From Chloroflexota bacterium (GTDB lineage: Bacteria > Chloroflexota > Anaerolineae > DTLA01): 57,721 nucleotides of DNA. Shown in pieces: positions 32,974 through 40,863 of the stretch. The notes beneath the pieces were generated by a model. The model did no database searches. It was not told where the DNA came from and saw nothing but the letters and a program-made list of their open reading frames with translations. The DNA is taken from the NCBI GenBank assembly GCA_014360805.1, contig JACIWU010000011.1, positions 1-57,721 of the forward strand, written 5' to 3'. Every line of letters begins with the position of its first letter. Position 1 is the stretch's first letter. A program made the translations under genes and the position numbers.

Positions 32974-33603
32974 TCATTTTCTTGCAGCCGCCATTCCTCG
33001 CAGCAGCCACACGAACTCGCCCAGGATCACCGCCGTGGCGCCCCAGACCTTGTGCCCGTGGATCCGAAAGTAGGGTACGTGAAGATGCCGACCGTCCGGC
33101 AGATCCCAGTCCTCCTCAAAGCGCGCCTGCTCATCCAATAGAGTTTTCAGCGGCGTCTCCACGACTTCGGCAACTTCCTCCGGGCTTGGGTGGAATTCGG
33201 GCCGCGCGGGCAGGTATCCCACAAAGGGGAACACCTGAAAATCGCTCACCGCCACATAGACGGGCGTAAGCCGGCCCAACATGCGCACCTCATCGGCGAT
33301 AATGCCCAGTTCTTCGGCAGTCTCCCGCAGCGCGGTGCACGCCAGGCTCTCCCGGCCATGCCGTGCCCCGCCCGGCAGCGACACCTGCCCCTGGTGCGTC
33401 GCGACCGCGTTGGTGCGCAACGTCAGCGGGAAGCACCACCCCGACTCGCACGGGTACAGCAGCAACAACACCGCAGCGAGTTGCGGGCGATGATCGGCAT
33501 CCATCGGGCGCGGCTGGGGTGCCATCCACAATTGCGCGGGGCGACCCGGCAACGGCCCTCGCAACGCGCGGCGCAGTTCTTCAGGCGTCGGCCACAGGCT
33601 CAT
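32974..33603 (-). CDS. Nudix hydrolase (CoA pyrophosphatase-like)
   Basis: The protein has 209 residues. The Nudix box runs from GGARHGRE to RETAEELGI (about residues 77-100), preceded by QVSLPGG as in NudL-type CoA pyrophosphatases. It probably hydrolyses CoA or related nucleoside diphosphate derivatives in the cytoplasm. The start at ATG 33601-33603 lies 12 bases after the stop of the MEMO-like gene, so the two are co-transcribed. A GTG three codons earlier is an alternative. Confidence 0.88.
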   Translation of the reverse strand: MSLWPTPEELRRALRGPLPGRPAQLWMAPQPRPMDADHRPQLAAVLLLLYPCESGWCFPLTLRTNAVATHQGQVSLPGGARHGRESLACTALRETAEELGIIADEVRMLGRLTPVYVAVSDFQVFPFVGYLPARPEFHPSPEEVAEVVETPLKTLLDEQARFEEDWDLPDGRHLHVPYFRIHGHKVWGATAVILGEFVWLLRGMAAARK

Positions 33604-33615
33604 GCGACCCACGCC

Positions 33616-34821
33616 CTACTCCCACACAATGCCGCAGAACGAGACGAACGATGCGCCCTGCGGATCCGCGGGCGCCTGGTCGTAGGCGACGGCATAACCG
33701 GTAACAGGCTCCAGTAGGCGTGTCGCCAAGTAAATGGGCGGCAGACCGCAGATGTGCCGCCGATCCCCTTCCTCGCGGATCAGCGACAGAAAACCATCGG
33801 CATCGCCCGCGCACACTCGCTCCATCAACAACCGGTCGGCTTTCTTGCCCATCGCCCGGTCCACAAAGCCCGCGGGCAGCGTATCTCCGAAGGCCGGCCC
33901 TGTATGGGCCAAATCAGCAGCCGCAATGACCACGCTTCGCCGACCCACAAGGGCGCTGCGGAGCGCCGCTATTCCCTTCGCAATGATTTCATCGTCCCGC
34001 GCCATCTCATGCCCGGTTACAAACCGCTCAAAGGAGCCACTCAGAACAGGCACGAGAGCGCACGGCGTCCCACCTCGGACATAATGCAACCAAATCGCAG
34101 CCAGTTCCACCGAGTGCTCATTGCGGTGGTGAATCTCATCCCGAAAAGCCGCATCCTCCCCGATGGCAGCAGCCACCGCCTCTACGACGTCTTTGTCGGT
34201 TGGCAGGATGCCAAACGGCGTCGCGTAGTTCTGTCTTGTCAACGTAAGTGGCGAGAAATCCCCCATGTGGTCGGTGCCGAAGATCACGGCCACGTCGGCC
34301 TGGCGCACGGCCTCTGCCGCTGCAGCCCAAACCCTGCCGTACACTCCGCCCCCGCGCATGTAGTCTATGTGCGGCGACACAAGCCCACGGGCGCTCGGAA
34401 ACCGAGGCACATCGCCCGCGCCGTCCAGATAGCCCTGCAGGGTCTTCGCGAGCAGCCCCGGATCGCCCGGGTACCCGCTCCCCGCTGACGCCAGCGCCCG
34501 GAACGGCGCCGAGCGGAACTCGCGCACGGCGGCCGCCAGCGCCTCCGCCGAGCGTTCGTTCTCCAGGAGCAGGGCCTCATCCAGTTGCCGCAAGATGCCC
34601 GCTAGGACCTCGGGCGACAAGCGCACCCCCGCGCGAATCTCCAGCGCCGCGCGCAACGCGCTTTCGTCCCTCGTGCCGTCGCACAGCGCCAACAGCGGCG
34701 CGAGAGGCTGCGGGACCGCCAGCACCTTGCCGCTCAGCGCGAGCGGGTCGCGCAGCACAAGCACCGGCCGCCCGTCCTGCTGCGCCCACTGCGGTTGGAT
34801 AGGACGCAACTTGGGTCGCAT
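33616..34821 (-). CDS. AmmeMemoRadiSam system protein B (MEMO family)
   Basis: The protein has 401 residues. Residues 1-130 are a helical N-terminal region with no named domain. The MEMO-like fold follows from about 138: GLVSPHIDYMRGGGVYG (a His of the dioxygenase-like metal site), FGTDHMG, RNEHSVELAAIWL, VIAAADLAHTGPAFGD. MEMO resembles class III ring-opening dioxygenases, and the bacterial proteins often accompany an AMMECR1 protein and a radical-SAM enzyme in an undefined modification system. Those partners are absent here. The ATG pair at 34819-34824 follows GGGGGA. A Nudix gene follows in the same unit; tRNA-Glu and its terminator lie upstream. Confidence 0.85.
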   Translation of the reverse strand: MRPKLRPIQPQWAQQDGRPVLVLRDPLALSGKVLAVPQPLAPLLALCDGTRDESALRAALEIRAGVRLSPEVLAGILRQLDEALLLENERSAEALAAAVREFRSAPFRALASAGSGYPGDPGLLAKTLQGYLDGAGDVPRFPSARGLVSPHIDYMRGGGVYGRVWAAAAEAVRQADVAVIFGTDHMGDFSPLTLTRQNYATPFGILPTDKDVVEAVAAAIGEDAAFRDEIHHRNEHSVELAAIWLHYVRGGTPCALVPVLSGSFERFVTGHEMARDDEIIAKGIAALRSALVGRRSVVIAAADLAHTGPAFGDTLPAGFVDRAMGKKADRLLMERVCAGDADGFLSLIREEGDRRHICGLPPIYLATRLLEPVTGYAVAYDQAPADPQGASFVSFCGIVWE

Positions 34822-34858
34822 CATCCGTCCCCCACATTCATCGGGCGTGGACATAAGC

Positions 34859-34883
34859 AAAAGCCCCGACTGTGCGGGGCTTT
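34859..34883 (-). terminator. terminator of tRNA-Glu
   Basis: AAAGCCCCG/CGGGGCTTT with a 6-base loop; on the minus strand it ends in TTTT and begins 2 bases after the tRNA 3' end. Confidence 0.85.
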
Positions 34884-34884
34884 C

Positions 34885-34961
34885 TGGTAGCGCATGGGGG
34901 ATTCGAACCCCCGATCTCCTCCTTGAGAGGGAGGTGTCCTAGGCCACTAGACGAATGCGCC
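34885..34961 (-). tRNA. tRNA-Glu (anticodon CTC)
   Basis: On the minus strand the cloverleaf has acceptor GGCGCAT/ATGCGCT (terminal G-T pair), anticodon stem CCTCC/GGAGG with loop CTCTCAA (anticodon CTC), T arm GGGGG-TTCGAAT-CCCCC, discriminator A, and encoded CCA (34885-34887). A promoter and terminator flank it, so it is a single tRNA gene. Confidence 0.95.
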
Positions 34962-34971
34962 ACACATGGCC

Positions 34972-35000
34972 ATTCTATGGGGAAGGCCCCTTTCTGTCAA
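34972..35000 (-). promoter_or_regulatory. sigma70-like promoter of tRNA-Glu
   Basis: Minus strand TTGACA, 17 bases, TAGAAT, 10 bases before the mature 5' end. Confidence 0.65.
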
Positions 35001-35080
35001 ATTGACCCGCCGAACGGCCTCGGTTGCCCGATCCCATGCAACCGAGTCTGCCGCCCATCAGGCTAGCGGCGCGGCTCCCG

Positions 35081-36109
35081 CTACAGCGCTGCGCCGCAAT
35101 TGGAGCAGAACTTCTGCCCTTTCTGAGCCGGACTCCCGCACTGTGGGCACCGCACTTCGGCCTCATTGCCCTGAGTGGCTACAGGCGGCTTGGGCTCTGC
35201 GACATTCAGATACGTGGCCGTCGCCGCAGACATGAGGAATACCACCGGGAACGCTGCCACAATCGCCACCAGCCCCGCGATACCAATCGCGTAAATGAGT
35301 TGGGCAAGGTACATGGTGAAGGGCAGGCTGGCGGCACGGTACGGCGTCCAGCCCATGCCGTAGGGCGACATGTAGCCGCCCATTCTTGGCCAGATGCCAA
35401 AGAGCCGTCCGATTCGCGAGCCCGCCCCGATCATCGTGGCCACTGCCGTGAGGGCCGCCCCGCCATAGCCCAGCCCGAAGATGATCCACGACGCAAACCC
35501 GACGGCGATAATCGCAATCGCAATGTACGCCGCCACCTGCCCAGGCGACCGCCTAACCAGGCCCACCACCCGCTGGATTGTGCCGACAACGCCGGTTCCC
35601 TCGGCCGCGATGGTGGGATAGATGAGCCACGACCCGACGGTGATCACCAGCAGGACAAACGCATTGAGAACGGTCAGGGGTAGGAATGCCGCCGAGGCGA
35701 TGAGTTCCCCCAGGTACGGAATACGCCCCAACAGCAGTACAATGACCTCCACGAGGAAAACCCCCAGCACCGCGAAGGCGAGCACCAGGCCTGTGAACAT
35801 CAGGCTCACCAGATGGCCCAGCGCGTAACCGAGCGCATCCCGCCACGACCCGGGGTTACCTTGCGTGAGGTGAAGGTAACTCAAGCGGGTAACCGCGCCG
35901 TACACCAGGGATATCCCGACCCACATCACAAGGGCCGCCAATAGGGTAAAGAGCACCAGCCCTGCATCCCCAGTGCGGCTCCCCAGGAAGGACAGAAATG
36001 CAGCCACCCCCAGCGTCGCCGCCAGCCCCACAACTGCGACCCCCAGTTTTCGCACGTCCAGAGAAACGTCAATGGCCTTGAGAATTAGCGCGAAACCCCT
36101 GTCTTGCAC
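35081..36109 (-). CDS. multi-span membrane protein with C-terminal zinc ribbon
   Basis: The protein has 342 residues. About seven hydrophobic segments span residues 15-300, and the last 22 residues form a zinc ribbon CPQCGSPAQKGQKFCSNCG. The middle is glycine- and valine-rich (VEVIVLLLGRIPYLGELI, VVGLVRRSPGQVAAY). No transporter motif is recognised. The shape resembles the DUF-type membrane proteins with zinc ribbons widespread in Chloroflexota and Firmicutes. GTG 36107-36109 is the start because AAGGAGG lies 8 bases upstream. The longer ATG frame would run into glnA's end and past the promoter at 36165-36193. Confidence 0.6.
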   Translation of the reverse strand: MQDRGFALILKAIDVSLDVRKLGVAVVGLAATLGVAAFLSFLGSRTGDAGLVLFTLLAALVMWVGISLVYGAVTRLSYLHLTQGNPGSWRDALGYALGHLVSLMFTGLVLAFAVLGVFLVEVIVLLLGRIPYLGELIASAAFLPLTVLNAFVLLVITVGSWLIYPTIAAEGTGVVGTIQRVVGLVRRSPGQVAAYIAIAIIAVGFASWIIFGLGYGGAALTAVATMIGAGSRIGRLFGIWPRMGGYMSPYGMGWTPYRAASLPFTMYLAQLIYAIGIAGLVAIVAAFPVVFLMSAATATYLNVAEPKPPVATQGNEAEVRCPQCGSPAQKGQKFCSNCGAAL

Positions 36110-36164
36110 CGTTGTACCTCCTTGTTCACAATACACTACACGGCCTTTCCGCAACTCCGGCGGT

Positions 36165-36193
36165 AGCGTAGCAGCAACACCCACGCTTGTCAA
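36165..36193 (-). promoter_or_regulatory. putative promoter of the zinc-ribbon membrane gene
   Basis: Minus strand TTGACA, 17 bases, TACGCT (poor -10), 56 bases before the GTG. Confidence 0.4.
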
Positions 36194-36270
36194 ACCTGAA
36201 CCTCGCTCAGGGCAGAGGTGTGCGGCGATCGGGCAAGCGCCGAGAAAGCCCATACCGACGTCGTAAAGCC

Positions 36271-37635
36271 CTAGTAGATATTCAGGTACCGCTCCAATTC
36301 CCACGGATGAACGCACGTGCGGTACTCATCCCATTCTTGCGTCTTGGCCTCCACGAACTTCTCATACACATGCGTGCCCAGCGCGCTCCGGACAATCTCA
36401 TCGCGCTGGAGTTCCTGCAGAGCCTCCCACAATGAGCCGGGCAGGGTCTTGTGCTTCTGTCGCTTCTCGGCGGGCAAATGGTACAGGTCTTCCTCTGCCG
36501 GATCGGGCGGTTCCAACTTGCGCCGAATGCCATCCAGCCCCGCCGCCAGCATCACCGCAAACGCCAGATAGGGATTGCAGGACGGGTCGGGGCAGCGCAG
36601 TTCCACTCGCGTCTGTTCTACCTTGGCCGGGCTCACCTGCGGCACGCGCAGAAGCGCCGAGCGGTTGATGCGCGCCCAACTGATATAGACGGGGGCTTCG
36701 TACCCGGGAACAAGCCGCTTGTACGAATTGACCAGCGGCGAAAGCACCGCGCTCATGCCCCGGGCGTGCGCCATCTGCCCCGCGATGAAGTGCCGCGCAA
36801 TAGCCGACAGCCCGTAGCGGTCGCTCGGGTCGGCAAACGCATTCCTGCCGGAATCCAGGTAGGCCAGGCTCTGGTGCACGTGCATCCCCGAACCGTTGAT
36901 GCCGGCGATGGGCTTGGGCATGAACGTGGCGTGCAGGCCAAAAGCCCCCGCGACCGCTTTGAGCGCGTACTTGAACGTTACCGCGTTGTCGGCAGCATGG
37001 AGCGCGTCGGTGTATTCAAAGTCAATCTCGTGCTGGCCAGGCGCGCACTCGTGATGGCTCGTCTCCACGCGGATTCCGAAGGCGTTCAGCGCGTTCACCA
37101 TATATTTGCGCACTTCCACAGCCCTGTCCGTGGACTGGTCAAAGTAGCCGCCCTGATCGTGCAGCGATGGCGTCCCGTATCCGTTCTGATCCTTGTGGAA
37201 CAGGAAGAACTCCAGTTCTGGCCCCGTGTTGTACACAAACCCCATCCGAGCGGCCTCGTTCATCATGCGGCGAAGCACCTGGCGGGGATCGCCGGCAAAC
37301 GGCTCGCCGTGGGGCGTGAACACATCGCACAGCAGCCGCGCCGTCCGCACCTCATCGCCACTTTCCCACGGCACCAGGGCGAAGGTGGAAGGGTCAGGCA
37401 CCAGGTACATGTCGCTCTCGGCGATGCGGGCGAAACCGGCAATGGATGACCCATCAAACCAGATCCCATGGGCCATCGCCCCCTCTAACTGATCCACGGG
37501 TATCGTAACGCCTTTGACGATGCCCACCACATCGGTGAATTGCAGATGCACGAACCGCACGTGGGCCTCTTCTGCTTGCTGGAGCACCTCCTCGCGTGTA
37601 GGCTGATTCATCCTGGGTTTCCCAGTGTCCGTCAT
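36271..37635 (-). CDS. glnA: glutamine synthetase type I
   Basis: The protein has 454 residues. Signatures are WFDGSSIAGF (near 65), the Glu metal ligands around GPELEFFLF, the ATP-binding motif NGSGMHVHQSL, and RLVPGYEAPVYISWA. It makes glutamine from glutamate, ammonia and ATP as a dodecamer. The length of 454 residues, shorter than the roughly 470 of GSI-beta enzymes, fits the GSI-alpha class that is not adenylylated (inference). ATG 37633-37635 has AAAGGAGG upstream. The long AT-rich region upstream is shared with a divergent small gene. On the minus strand a TATAAT near 37851-37856 could serve glnA, leaving a leader of about 200 bases. Confidence 0.95.
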   Translation of the reverse strand: MTDTGKPRMNQPTREEVLQQAEEAHVRFVHLQFTDVVGIVKGVTIPVDQLEGAMAHGIWFDGSSIAGFARIAESDMYLVPDPSTFALVPWESGDEVRTARLLCDVFTPHGEPFAGDPRQVLRRMMNEAARMGFVYNTGPELEFFLFHKDQNGYGTPSLHDQGGYFDQSTDRAVEVRKYMVNALNAFGIRVETSHHECAPGQHEIDFEYTDALHAADNAVTFKYALKAVAGAFGLHATFMPKPIAGINGSGMHVHQSLAYLDSGRNAFADPSDRYGLSAIARHFIAGQMAHARGMSAVLSPLVNSYKRLVPGYEAPVYISWARINRSALLRVPQVSPAKVEQTRVELRCPDPSCNPYLAFAVMLAAGLDGIRRKLEPPDPAEEDLYHLPAEKRQKHKTLPGSLWEALQELQRDEIVRSALGTHVYEKFVEAKTQEWDEYRTCVHPWELERYLNIY

Positions 37636-37870
37636 CTCCCCACCTCCTTTTTGGGATTGGGCGAACAGCCTTCGGGACAAACAAAAACCCGCCAACCAAA
37701 GGCTGCGGGCCACACTGCCCATGAACGTTTTTCGCCTCGCTCATGGGAGTCCATGTTACCACCAACCGCCCCGAAAAGCAAATTCACCCCAGGCCTACGG
37801 AACAGAATCCTGTGCATTTTCCCACGACCCTGTGAAAGGCGCCACAATTATAAGTTATCTTTATCACATC

Positions 37871-37899
37871 TTGACATTTCAATAATATTGTGATATAAT
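37871..37899 (+). promoter_or_regulatory. perfect consensus sigma70 promoter with overlapping palindromes
   Basis: TTGACA, 17 bases, TATAAT. TATCACA (37862-37868) and TGTGATA (37889-37895) form an inverted repeat around the -35, and GTGAT-ATA-ATCAC (37890-37902) overlaps the -10. The 328-bp stretch 37636-37963 between glnA and the small gene is otherwise gene-free and AT-rich in its middle. Confidence 0.75.
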
Positions 37900-37963
37900 C
37901 ACGGACGACTAACGTACACATCCTACACTGCACCGCTCAGTGCAACCATCGGGAGGTCTAGCC

Positions 37964-38200
37964 ATGATCACGAAGGGAACCGACGGCTTGATGCTGGCCC
38001 GCAATCGCATCCGCAAACTCCTGCACGAAAGGGGCAAGCCCGACGCCCTGGTGTGCCAACTGGCGCGCGAAATCACCTGCTGCGACGAGGGTCTCACGGT
38101 GAGCGAACTGTTCGCGCCCGAAGAGGCCGCGCAGATCGTTTCCCAATGCGAACTGCTCTGCCCCGTGCCCGACTCGCAGCGGCGACAGGCCTCCGCCTGA
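37964..38200 (+). CDS. small cysteine-containing protein of unknown function
   Basis: A 78-residue ORF from ATG 37964 with GGGAGG 8 bases upstream. The N-terminal half is basic and helical (LMLARNRIRKLLHERGK) and the rest carries five cysteines (LVCQLAREITCCDEG, SQCELLCP). No family recognised. The cysteine spacing might bind a metal or FeS cluster, but there is no clear motif. It is driven by the only perfect consensus promoter in the window, divergent from glnA, which suggests strong, controlled expression. Confidence 0.6.
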   Translation: MITKGTDGLMLARNRIRKLLHERGKPDALVCQLAREITCCDEGLTVSELFAPEEAAQIVSQCELLCPVPDSQRRQASA

Positions 38201-38311
38201 CGGCGCGGCGCGGTTCCTCGGAGGCCGCCTGCGCGCACATCGCCCGCCGTCCGCACATTCCAAGGCCGCCCTGTGCTGCAAACCGCCTAGCCTTCGGGCT
38301 GCTCGCGCGGT

Positions 38312-38340
38312 TTGTTGTCTGCCCTCTCGTCGTGTATAAT
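38312..38340 (+). promoter_or_regulatory. putative promoter of the FemAB-like gene
   Basis: TTGTTG, 17 bases, TATAAT, 81 bases before the ATG at 38422. Confidence 0.45.
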
Positions 38341-38421
38341 CCCCTTGTGAAAGTCCTCACCGCTTGAGAGTTTCGGTGGGAGATTCCTAATCCTCGCAAA
38401 AATGACGGACGTGCTGCCGCG

Positions 38422-39447
38422 ATGAACGTACAAGTCTTGCATGAGGCCAACAGTTTTGAGCAACTGCAGCCGGAGTGGAACGCTCTCCTACAGCGCAGTC
38501 CTCTGCGCACGGCGTTTCTCACCTGGGAATGGCAGGCTACGTGGTGGAAGCACCTGGGAGAAGGCGAACTTCACCTCCTCACCCTGCGAACAGACGACGG
38601 CGCCCTGGTCGGCATCGCGCCCCTCTGTCGGGTAACCAGCCAAACCGGACGGCACACCTTTCGGTGGGTGGGTTGCGTGGACGTCTCCGACTACCTGGAC
38701 GTGATCGTCGCGCCCGGACACGAGACAGCCCTATACGCCGCTATCCTGGACTACCTGACCGGAACCGGCGCCCCGGCCTGGCATTATGTAGACCTCTGCA
38801 ACATCCGAGAGGCATCTCCCACCTACGAATCCATCGCCCGCCTGGCCCGGGAACGCGGCCTCTACGCCCGCACCAGCGTGCAGGAAATCTGTCCGGTGAT
38901 TCCCTTGCCCGCCACTTGGGAAGACTACCTGAACACCCTTGACAAAAAGCAGCGCCACGAGATTCGCCGCAAAATCCGCCGCATTGAATCCGCCGCCGAG
39001 ACCCGCTGGCACATTGCCGATGACCCGGCCACGCTGGACGACGACGTTGACGAATTCATCCGCCTCCATCGCAAGAGCAACCCCGAGAAAGATGCCTTCA
39101 TGGACCAGTCAATGGTGGCATTCTTCCGAGACGTGTGCCGCGTCTTTTTCCGTTGCGGTTGGCTCAGCCTGGCGTTCATCTCGGTCAACGGCAATCGCGC
39201 TGCCAGCATGTTGAACTTTGACTACGACAACCGAATCTTGGTGTACAACTCTGGCTACGACCCCGAACAATATGCGGCGTTCAGCCCAGGCATCGTCCTG
39301 CTCGCCTACTGCATCCGCCACGCCATTGAGACCCACAAAGAGCAGTTTGACTTCCTCCGCGGCGACGAAGAGTACAAGTTCCGCTTCGGGGCCATACGCA
39401 CCACCATCCATAACGTGCTCATCAGCCCAGAACCCCTGGAGCCGTAG
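38422..39447 (+). CDS. GNAT-fold acyltransferase (CelD/FemAB-like)
   Basis: The protein has 341 residues of the BcsL/CelD-FemAB type double GNAT fold. It opens with FEQLQPEWNALLQRSPLRTAFLTWEW, has the LDKKQRHEIRRKIRRIE helix typical of this family (about 175-190), and the second-domain features LAFISVNGNRAASMLNFDYD and FLRGDEEYKFRFG. Members transfer acyl or aminoacyl groups to polysaccharides or peptides. The next gene, a glycosyltransferase, starts 16 bases later, so both probably belong to one glycan-building unit. The ATG at 38422 has a weak ribosome site. Confidence 0.82.
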   Translation: MNVQVLHEANSFEQLQPEWNALLQRSPLRTAFLTWEWQATWWKHLGEGELHLLTLRTDDGALVGIAPLCRVTSQTGRHTFRWVGCVDVSDYLDVIVAPGHETALYAAILDYLTGTGAPAWHYVDLCNIREASPTYESIARLARERGLYARTSVQEICPVIPLPATWEDYLNTLDKKQRHEIRRKIRRIESAAETRWHIADDPATLDDDVDEFIRLHRKSNPEKDAFMDQSMVAFFRDVCRVFFRCGWLSLAFISVNGNRAASMLNFDYDNRILVYNSGYDPEQYAAFSPGIVLLAYCIRHAIETHKEQFDFLRGDEEYKFRFGAIRTTIHNVLISPEPLEP

Positions 39448-39463
39448 CGAGGAGTCGCCCGCC

Positions 39464-40741
39464 ATGTCCCTCCGCGTCGCCATGATCAGCGTCCACACCT
39501 CCCCGCTGGCCACCCTCGGCGGGAAGGAAGCTGGGGGCATGAACGTGTACGTGCGCGACCTGTCGCGCGAACTCGCCCTGCGCGGGATGGCCGTGGACGT
39601 GTTCACCCGCCAGCAATCGCCGGACGTCTCCAGGGTGCGCGAGTTCGCGCCCAACGCTCGCGTCATCCACCTCCCCGCCGGCCCCCCGGCCCCTTACGAC
39701 AAGCACAAACTCTTCCAGCACCTGCCCGAGTTCACCCAGGCCCTGGCCCGCTTTGCGGAACAAGAACGAATCTCCTACAGTCTCCTACACAGCCACTACT
39801 GGCTTTCGGGATGGGTGGCGCATGAACTTCGGCGGCAGTGGCCCATTCCCCTCGTCCACATGTTCCACACGCTGGGGCACATGAAGAACGCCGTCGCGGC
39901 CGCACCCGAGGAGATGGAAACCGACCTGCGCATCCAGACGGAGGGCCAGATCATGCACTGGGCCGACTGTCTGGTGGCCGCCAGCCCGCTGGAGAAGGCG
40001 CAAATGGCCTGGCTCTACGGCGCAGCCCCCGCCAAGATTCGCGTCATCCCTGCGGGCGTGGACACCGAACGATTCCACCCGATTCCCGTGGAAGTCGCCA
40101 AGGCCCACATCGGTATCCCGCAAGAGCGGAAACTCATCCTGTTCGTGGGGCGCATTGAGCCGCTCAAGGGCATAGAAACCCTGTTCCGCGCGATTGCCAT
40201 CCTGGCGAAGGAAACGCCCTGCTTCTGCGAGAACATCTGCGTCTCCATCATCGGCGGCGAGGGCGAAGGCACCGAGGCCACCCGCTCGGCGGAAGAGGAA
40301 CGCCTCCGCGAGTTGCGCGAGCAACTGGAACTGCGGGACCTGGTTACCTTCCTTGGGTCAAAGGACCAGGATGCGTTGCCCTACTACTATTCGGCCGCCT
40401 ACGTTGTCGTCGTGCCTTCTTACTACGAGTCCTTTGGCATGGTGGCAGTGGAAGCCATGGCGTGCGGCGTGCCGGTGATCGCGTCCAAAGCCGGCGGCCT
40501 CATGTACACCATCCAGGACGGCCTCACCGGACTCCTGTTCCCGTCCAACTCGCCAGCCGCTCTCGCCGAGAAACTCTGCATGCTGCTAGACGAGCCCGAA
40601 CTGCGCGACAAAATGGGAGAAAACGCGCGCCAGTGGGCGCAACGCTTCGCATGGCCCAACATCGCCGACCAAATCGTGGCCCTGTACGGCGAACTCCTCA
40701 GTCGCCAGGCCGCGACCCTGACCGCCACCCGGGGTATGTAG
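39464..40741 (+). CDS. GT4-family glycosyltransferase (MshA / sucrose-phosphate-synthase-like)
   Basis: The protein has 425 residues. The N-domain has SPLATLGGKEAGGMNVYVRDL with the GGMNVYV motif typical of MshA and sucrose-phosphate-synthase relatives, then LLHSHYWLSGWV. The C-domain has FVGRIEPLKGIETL and the E-x7-E region VPSYYESFGMVAVEAMACG. The donor is probably UDP-sugar. The acceptor is unknown; mycothiol synthesis is not implied because no other msh gene is present. ATG 39464 follows GAGGAG. It is convergent with the cytochrome gene; a GCGGCTA-CCCC-TAGCCGC hairpin (40754-40771) lies in the gap. Confidence 0.88.
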   Translation: MSLRVAMISVHTSPLATLGGKEAGGMNVYVRDLSRELALRGMAVDVFTRQQSPDVSRVREFAPNARVIHLPAGPPAPYDKHKLFQHLPEFTQALARFAEQERISYSLLHSHYWLSGWVAHELRRQWPIPLVHMFHTLGHMKNAVAAAPEEMETDLRIQTEGQIMHWADCLVAASPLEKAQMAWLYGAAPAKIRVIPAGVDTERFHPIPVEVAKAHIGIPQERKLILFVGRIEPLKGIETLFRAIAILAKETPCFCENICVSIIGGEGEGTEATRSAEEERLRELREQLELRDLVTFLGSKDQDALPYYYSAAYVVVVPSYYESFGMVAVEAMACGVPVIASKAGGLMYTIQDGLTGLLFPSNSPAALAEKLCMLLDEPELRDKMGENARQWAQRFAWPNIADQIVALYGELLSRQAATLTATRGM

Positions 40742-40863
40742 GGATTCAGCAGCGCGGCTACCCCTAGCCGCCAGGGGAGCCAGGCAGGTATGGGAACTTG
40801 ACCTACGGATTGGGGTTCAGCCCCGCGTGATACCTCGTCAAGCGAATGGGCAACAGCCGTGGG

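Noticed and set aside
39464-40741. Naming the glycosyltransferase mshA (mycothiol synthesis)
   Set aside because: Similarity to the GGMNVYV motif is shared by many GT4 enzymes, and no mshB, mshC or mshD gene is present.
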